The notes under the pieces: model-generated
Told to the model about the DNA's origin: nothing
Database searches by the model: none
What the model saw: the letters and a program-made list of their open reading frames with translations, nothing else
DNA from: CAYMSF01 sp964542255
Lineage (GTDB): Bacteria > Verrucomicrobiota > Lentisphaeria > Victivallales > Victivallaceae
Assembly (NCBI GenBank): GCA_964542255.1
Contig: CAZITV010000029.1
Span: forward strand, 1 to 18,784
Length of the DNA stretch: 18,784 nucleotides
Direction: 5' to 3'
Position numbers and translations under genes: made by a program
Shown here: positions 15,670-18,784 of the stretch, one piece after another
Layout: each line of letters opens with the position of its first letter
How positions within the stretch are numbered: position 1 is the stretch's first letter

Positions 15670-17373
15670 ATGACAACGAGTGTTGGACAGGTTGAAAAAC
15701 CAAAAGATTTTATCCGGGAAATCGTTGCCGAAGACATAACAAACGGCAAGAACGGCGGCAGAGTGGAAACACGGTTTCCTCCAGAACCTAACGGTTATCT
15801 GCATATTGGTCACGCCAAAGCAATCTGCATTGACTTCGGCATCGCCGCGGAAAACCGCGGGTTTTGCCATTTGCGCATGGATGATACCAATCCCACCAAA
15901 GAAGATATTGAGTATGTCAATGCCATCATGGAAGATGTGCGCTGGCTCGGCTGGGAATGGAACAATCATATCTATTACGCGTCAGATTATTTTGAACAAC
16001 TCTATGACTATGCCGTCGAATTGATTAAACGCGGCAAAGCCTATGTTTGTGATTTAACGATTGATGAGGTCAAATCCTATCGCGGTACCTTAACCGAACC
16101 CGGCAAAGAAAGCCCGTGGCGCAACCGCACAATTGAAGAAAATCTCGATTTATTTAAAAAAATGCGCGATGGTCAGTTTCCGGACGAAAGCAAAACACTG
16201 CGCGCCAAAATTGATATGGCATCACCCAATGTGCACATGCGCGATCCCGCAATTTACCGAATTCGGCGCTTTAACCACTATCGTTCCGGCGACAAATGGT
16301 GTATTTACCCAATGTATGATTTTGCACACTGTCTCAGCGATTCTATTGAAAATATCACGCATTCTATTTGCACGCTGGAATTTGAGATTCATCGACCGCT
16401 GTATGATTGGTTTCTTGACGCGCTCGAAGTGGAATGCCATCCGCAGCAAATTGAATTTGCCAGATTAAACCTATCCTATACAGTAATGAGCAAGCGCAAA
16501 CTGCTGGAATTGGTACAGAATAAATTGGTCAGTGGCTGGGATGACCCTAGAATGCCGACGATTTGCGGGTTGCGCCGCCGTGGCTATACTCCGGAGGCTA
16601 TCCGCAACTTCTGTGAAATTATTGGCGTGACCAAGTATAACAGTCTTACCGATATTGCCTTGCTGGAATTTTGTCTGCGTGAACACTTAAATAAAATTGC
16701 ACCGCGGGTTATGGCGGTAATGAATCCGCTGAAAGTCGTTATTACCAACTTCCCTGAAAATACCGTGGACGAACTGGAAGCAGTCAATAATCCCGAAGAC
16801 CCGCAATCCGGGACCAGATTGGTACCGTTTTCACGCGAGCTCTACATTGACAGCAATGATTTTATGGAAACTCCGCCAAAGAAATTTTTCCGTTTAGCTC
16901 CAGGTCAAGAGGTAAGACTCCGCTACGGCTATTTTATTCGTTGCGATGAAGTGGTAAAAGATGCAGCAGGCGAAGTCGTGGAACTGCGCTGCAGTTACGA
17001 CCCCGGCTCCCGTGGCGGCAATGCACCGGACGGGCGCAAGGTCAAAGGTACTATACACTGGGTTTCCGCTAAACACGCGGTTCTTGCCGAAGCCAAACTT
17101 TACGACCATCTCTTCATTATGGAAAATCCGGGCGATATCGAAACCGACTATAAAAACTACCTCAATCCGAATTCCTTAATCGTCCAGCCATGTTATATTG
17201 AACCTTCTATCGCCACGGCAAAACCCGGCGATAAATTTCAATTTGAACGCCAGGGATATTTCTGCGCCGACAATGACTCTACATCAGCTAAACCAGTATT
17301 TAACCGTACCGTTTCTCTGAAAGACTCCTGGTCCAAAACTCAGCAGCAAAACAACAACTGCCCAAAAGCCTGA
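15670..17373 (+). CDS. glnS: Glutaminyl-tRNA synthetase
   Basis: A 567-residue class I aminoacyl-tRNA synthetase that charges tRNA-Gln with glutamine in the cytoplasm. RFPPEPNGYLHIGHAKAI holds the HIGH motif at 45-48. DDTNP (71-75), the YPMYDFAH block (213-220) and the second ATP motif VMSKRKL (272-278, the KMSKS equivalent) are characteristic of GlnRS rather than GluRS. The C-terminal third is the expected anticodon-binding beta-barrel region, with GYFIRCDEVV and GTIHWVSAKHA. Length is close to the E. coli enzyme (554). The start has AGGAA eight bases upstream. A dedicated GlnRS implies that this organism does not depend solely on the GatCAB transamidation route. It is followed after 21 bp by the polyprenyl synthase gene, probably as one transcript. 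Confidence 0.97.
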   Translation: MTTSVGQVEKPKDFIREIVAEDITNGKNGGRVETRFPPEPNGYLHIGHAKAICIDFGIAAENRGFCHLRMDDTNPTKEDIEYVNAIMEDVRWLGWEWNNHIYYASDYFEQLYDYAVELIKRGKAYVCDLTIDEVKSYRGTLTEPGKESPWRNRTIEENLDLFKKMRDGQFPDESKTLRAKIDMASPNVHMRDPAIYRIRRFNHYRSGDKWCIYPMYDFAHCLSDSIENITHSICTLEFEIHRPLYDWFLDALEVECHPQQIEFARLNLSYTVMSKRKLLELVQNKLVSGWDDPRMPTICGLRRRGYTPEAIRNFCEIIGVTKYNSLTDIALLEFCLREHLNKIAPRVMAVMNPLKVVITNFPENTVDELEAVNNPEDPQSGTRLVPFSRELYIDSNDFMETPPKKFFRLAPGQEVRLRYGYFIRCDEVVKDAAGEVVELRCSYDPGSRGGNAPDGRKVKGTIHWVSAKHAVLAEAKLYDHLFIMENPGDIETDYKNYLNPNSLIVQPCYIEPSIATAKPGDKFQFERQGYFCADNDSTSAKPVFNRTVSLKDSWSKTQQQNNNCPKA

Positions 17374-17394
17374 CCAGAAATTCAAGGAAAACAA

Positions 17395-18462
17395 ATGCTG
17401 GACGCACTAAAAGCAATTGCCGCGGTGATTGATAAAGAAATTCTGCAGGATGACTTTCCCGCCGCAATCCAGCCTGAATTTCTCCGGGACGCGGTCAAAG
17501 ATTATCCCTGCCGCGGCGGCAAACGACTGCGCCCGGCATTGTTAATTTGGTGCTGCCAACTGCTCGGCGGTGATGTGTCCAAAGCCGTCCCCGCGGCTGC
17601 CGCAGTTGAAATCTGCCACAACTGGACACTGGTGCACGATGATATTATTGATAATGATGCAATGCGCCGCGGCAAACCTACCGCACATACGGCGCTGGCA
17701 CAATATGCCGTTAATAAATTCGCGGCAACCGCGGACGATAGCACAAAATTCGGGCGTGATTTTGCCATTCTTGCCGGTGATTTACAGCAGGGCTGGGCAA
17801 TTCACACCCTGTTAAAATCTGCTACCCGCGGCGTTTCTGCAGAAGTAACGCTGGCGCTGTGCAGCCGAATGCAGGAATTGGCTAACCGCGAATTAATCTC
17901 CGGTGAAGCCATTGATGTCGAATTGCCATACCACAGCCTCCACCAAATCACCACCGGTGAAGTCAAAAATATGCTGGAGAAAAAAACCGGCGCACTGCTC
18001 CGTTTCTGTGCCGAAGCCGGCGCCGCAATCGCGTTAAATTGTCCAGATTTAAGTCACCCGAAAATCCGTGAGCTCGGCGATTTTGCCGCCGCCGCCGGTA
18101 TTGCGTTTCAACTGCGCGATGACTGGCTCTGCATATTCGGTGATGCTGTTGAATTCGGTAAACCCATCGGCAACGATTTAAGCGAGGCAAAGCCGACAAT
18201 ATTACTGCTCAAAGCTTTAGAACTGCTGCCGGTGCGCGACCGCGCTGCACTGCTGGGTTTTGTTGGTAAATCAAACTTTTCCGCAACCGAAATCGCACAG
18301 ATAAGAACCTTGATGCGTGATTCAGGCGCAGAAAAATTTGTGGTTGATTTAGCTGATCATTTAATCAGTGACGCCAATACTATTTTAGCACGGTATCCTG
18401 ATGGAGCAGCCAAACAGTATTTGCTCGAATTAACCAGCTATATGGTAAACCGCACCAAATAA
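17395..18462 (+). CDS. Polyprenyl diphosphate synthase, probably short-chain (FPP/GGPP type)
   Basis: A 355-residue trans-prenyltransferase that condenses isopentenyl diphosphate onto allylic diphosphates. GGKRLRPALL (41-50) binds IPP. The first Asp-rich motif is DDIID (82-86), followed by MRRGKPTAH. GEAIDVELP (170-178) and KKTGALLRF (196-204) are standard. The second Asp-rich motif reads RDDWLCIFGD (241-250), with Cys at the fifth position, as tolerated in related enzymes. DLSEAKPTILL ends the core. W77 lies five residues before the first Asp motif, and there is no two-residue insertion in that motif; this pattern, seen in archaeal and actinobacterial GGPP synthases, argues for a product of about C15-C20 rather than a long quinone side chain. 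Product length is inference. AAGGAAA supports the start. Confidence 0.92.
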   Translation: MLDALKAIAAVIDKEILQDDFPAAIQPEFLRDAVKDYPCRGGKRLRPALLIWCCQLLGGDVSKAVPAAAAVEICHNWTLVHDDIIDNDAMRRGKPTAHTALAQYAVNKFAATADDSTKFGRDFAILAGDLQQGWAIHTLLKSATRGVSAEVTLALCSRMQELANRELISGEAIDVELPYHSLHQITTGEVKNMLEKKTGALLRFCAEAGAAIALNCPDLSHPKIRELGDFAAAAGIAFQLRDDWLCIFGDAVEFGKPIGNDLSEAKPTILLLKALELLPVRDRAALLGFVGKSNFSATEIAQIRTLMRDSGAEKFVVDLADHLISDANTILARYPDGAAKQYLLELTSYMVNRTK

Positions 18463-18750
18463 ACTCAAAAGAACCTTGTCCAGCTCCTGCGGATTGCAAT
18501 CTTTACTATCTTTTAGAATGCTGCTCAGAATTAAATCTGGGAAAGCACCGCACCAGGCTGTAAATTTAAGCACGAAAATACAAGATCGAACTCAAAATCA
18601 AAATGCCAAGCTGCGAAAACACAAAAGCTAAAATTTGACAGCGATTGCCGACCATATCGTCAAAAACTTTAACTTCGCCATCATACAGGGCCAGCACAAA
18701 TGGCTTTTTTTTTCTGTCAAATCAACAATCTTCCGTCTTTTATTTTTCAC
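18430..18750 (-). pseudogene. Possible small minus-strand gene, frame-disrupted
   Basis: Three open stretches follow one another on the minus strand. The first, from GTG at 18750, starts KNKRRKIVDLTEKK. The second (18721-18566, no start of its own) contains PFVLALYDGEVKVFDDMVG and a hydrophobic end with LILSSILYFRA. The third, from GTG at 18573 to TAA at 18430, contains DLILSSILKDSKDCNPQELD and overlaps the last 33 bases of the prenyl synthase gene. Joining them requires a -1 shift at a run of nine A (18713-18705) and a +1 shift near 18573; the first and third share one frame. A decayed gene, sequencing errors, real slippage, or chance open frames are all possible. No family was recognised, and coding status is unproven. 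Confidence 0.25.
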
Positions 18751-18784
18751 CTCCTTTTCCCATGAGTTATTCTGGCTGGCTAAG
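18463..18784. other. 322-bp end region without a clear intact gene
   Basis: Apart from the doubtful minus-strand coding remnants, this stretch holds a nine-T run on the plus strand (18705-18713). It also holds TCACCTCCTT (18747-18756), whose minus-strand complement AAGGAGGTGA is a full-length Shine-Dalgarno match. No terminator for the prenyl synthase gene is evident. The start of any neighbouring minus-strand gene lies beyond the window. Confidence 0.5.

Overview
The window looks like chromosomal DNA of a Gram-negative heterotroph. It is compact and of moderate GC, most genes have clear AAGGA/AGGAG ribosome binding sites, and it carries type IV pilus or type II secretion motor ATPases. A DegT-type aminotransferase, a Gfo/Idh/MocA oxidoreductase, a ceramidase-fold protein and a PIG-L deacetylase in one operon recall Lentisphaerota and other PVC bacteria. 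That placement is an impression from gene content, not a demonstrated taxonomy. No insertion sequence, prophage, CRISPR array, tRNA or rRNA gene was found.

Region 1 (1-6684) is a carbohydrate-type operon behind a divergent AraC-family regulator. Five plus-strand genes follow: aminotransferase, oxidoreductase, ceramidase-like hydrolase, NagB-like sugar-phosphate isomerase/deaminase and PIG-L N-deacetylase. The set closes with a textbook intrinsic terminator (6654-6684). All five look cytoplasmic. Together they could remove an N-acyl group, exchange an amino for a keto group, and oxidise or reduce a sugar or cyclitol. The most economical reading is metabolism of an unusual amino sugar or aminocyclitol; substrate and direction are unknown. 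A 16/19 match to the classical Fur box lies inside the divergent promoter region, and a 15-bp hairpin separates the first gene from the second.

Region 2 (6685-7825) is a small plus-strand pair with its own promoter: a DUF805 membrane protein and a beta-class carbonic anhydrase.

Region 3 (7896-15290) is a minus-strand cluster: two GspE/PilB-type assembly ATPases, a PilT-type retraction ATPase and a membrane-bound hybrid histidine kinase with a Cache-like sensor. The arrangement suggests, without proving, that the kinase senses for surface appendage activity.

Region 4 (15291-18784) starts with a 379-bp divergent intergenic region holding two inverted repeats. It is followed by glutaminyl-tRNA synthetase and a short-chain polyprenyl diphosphate synthase, probably co-transcribed. 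The last 300 bp contain no clear intact gene. On the minus strand they carry protein-like open stretches broken by two apparent frame changes, one at a run of nine A. This may be a decaying small gene, a slippage site or a sequencing artefact.
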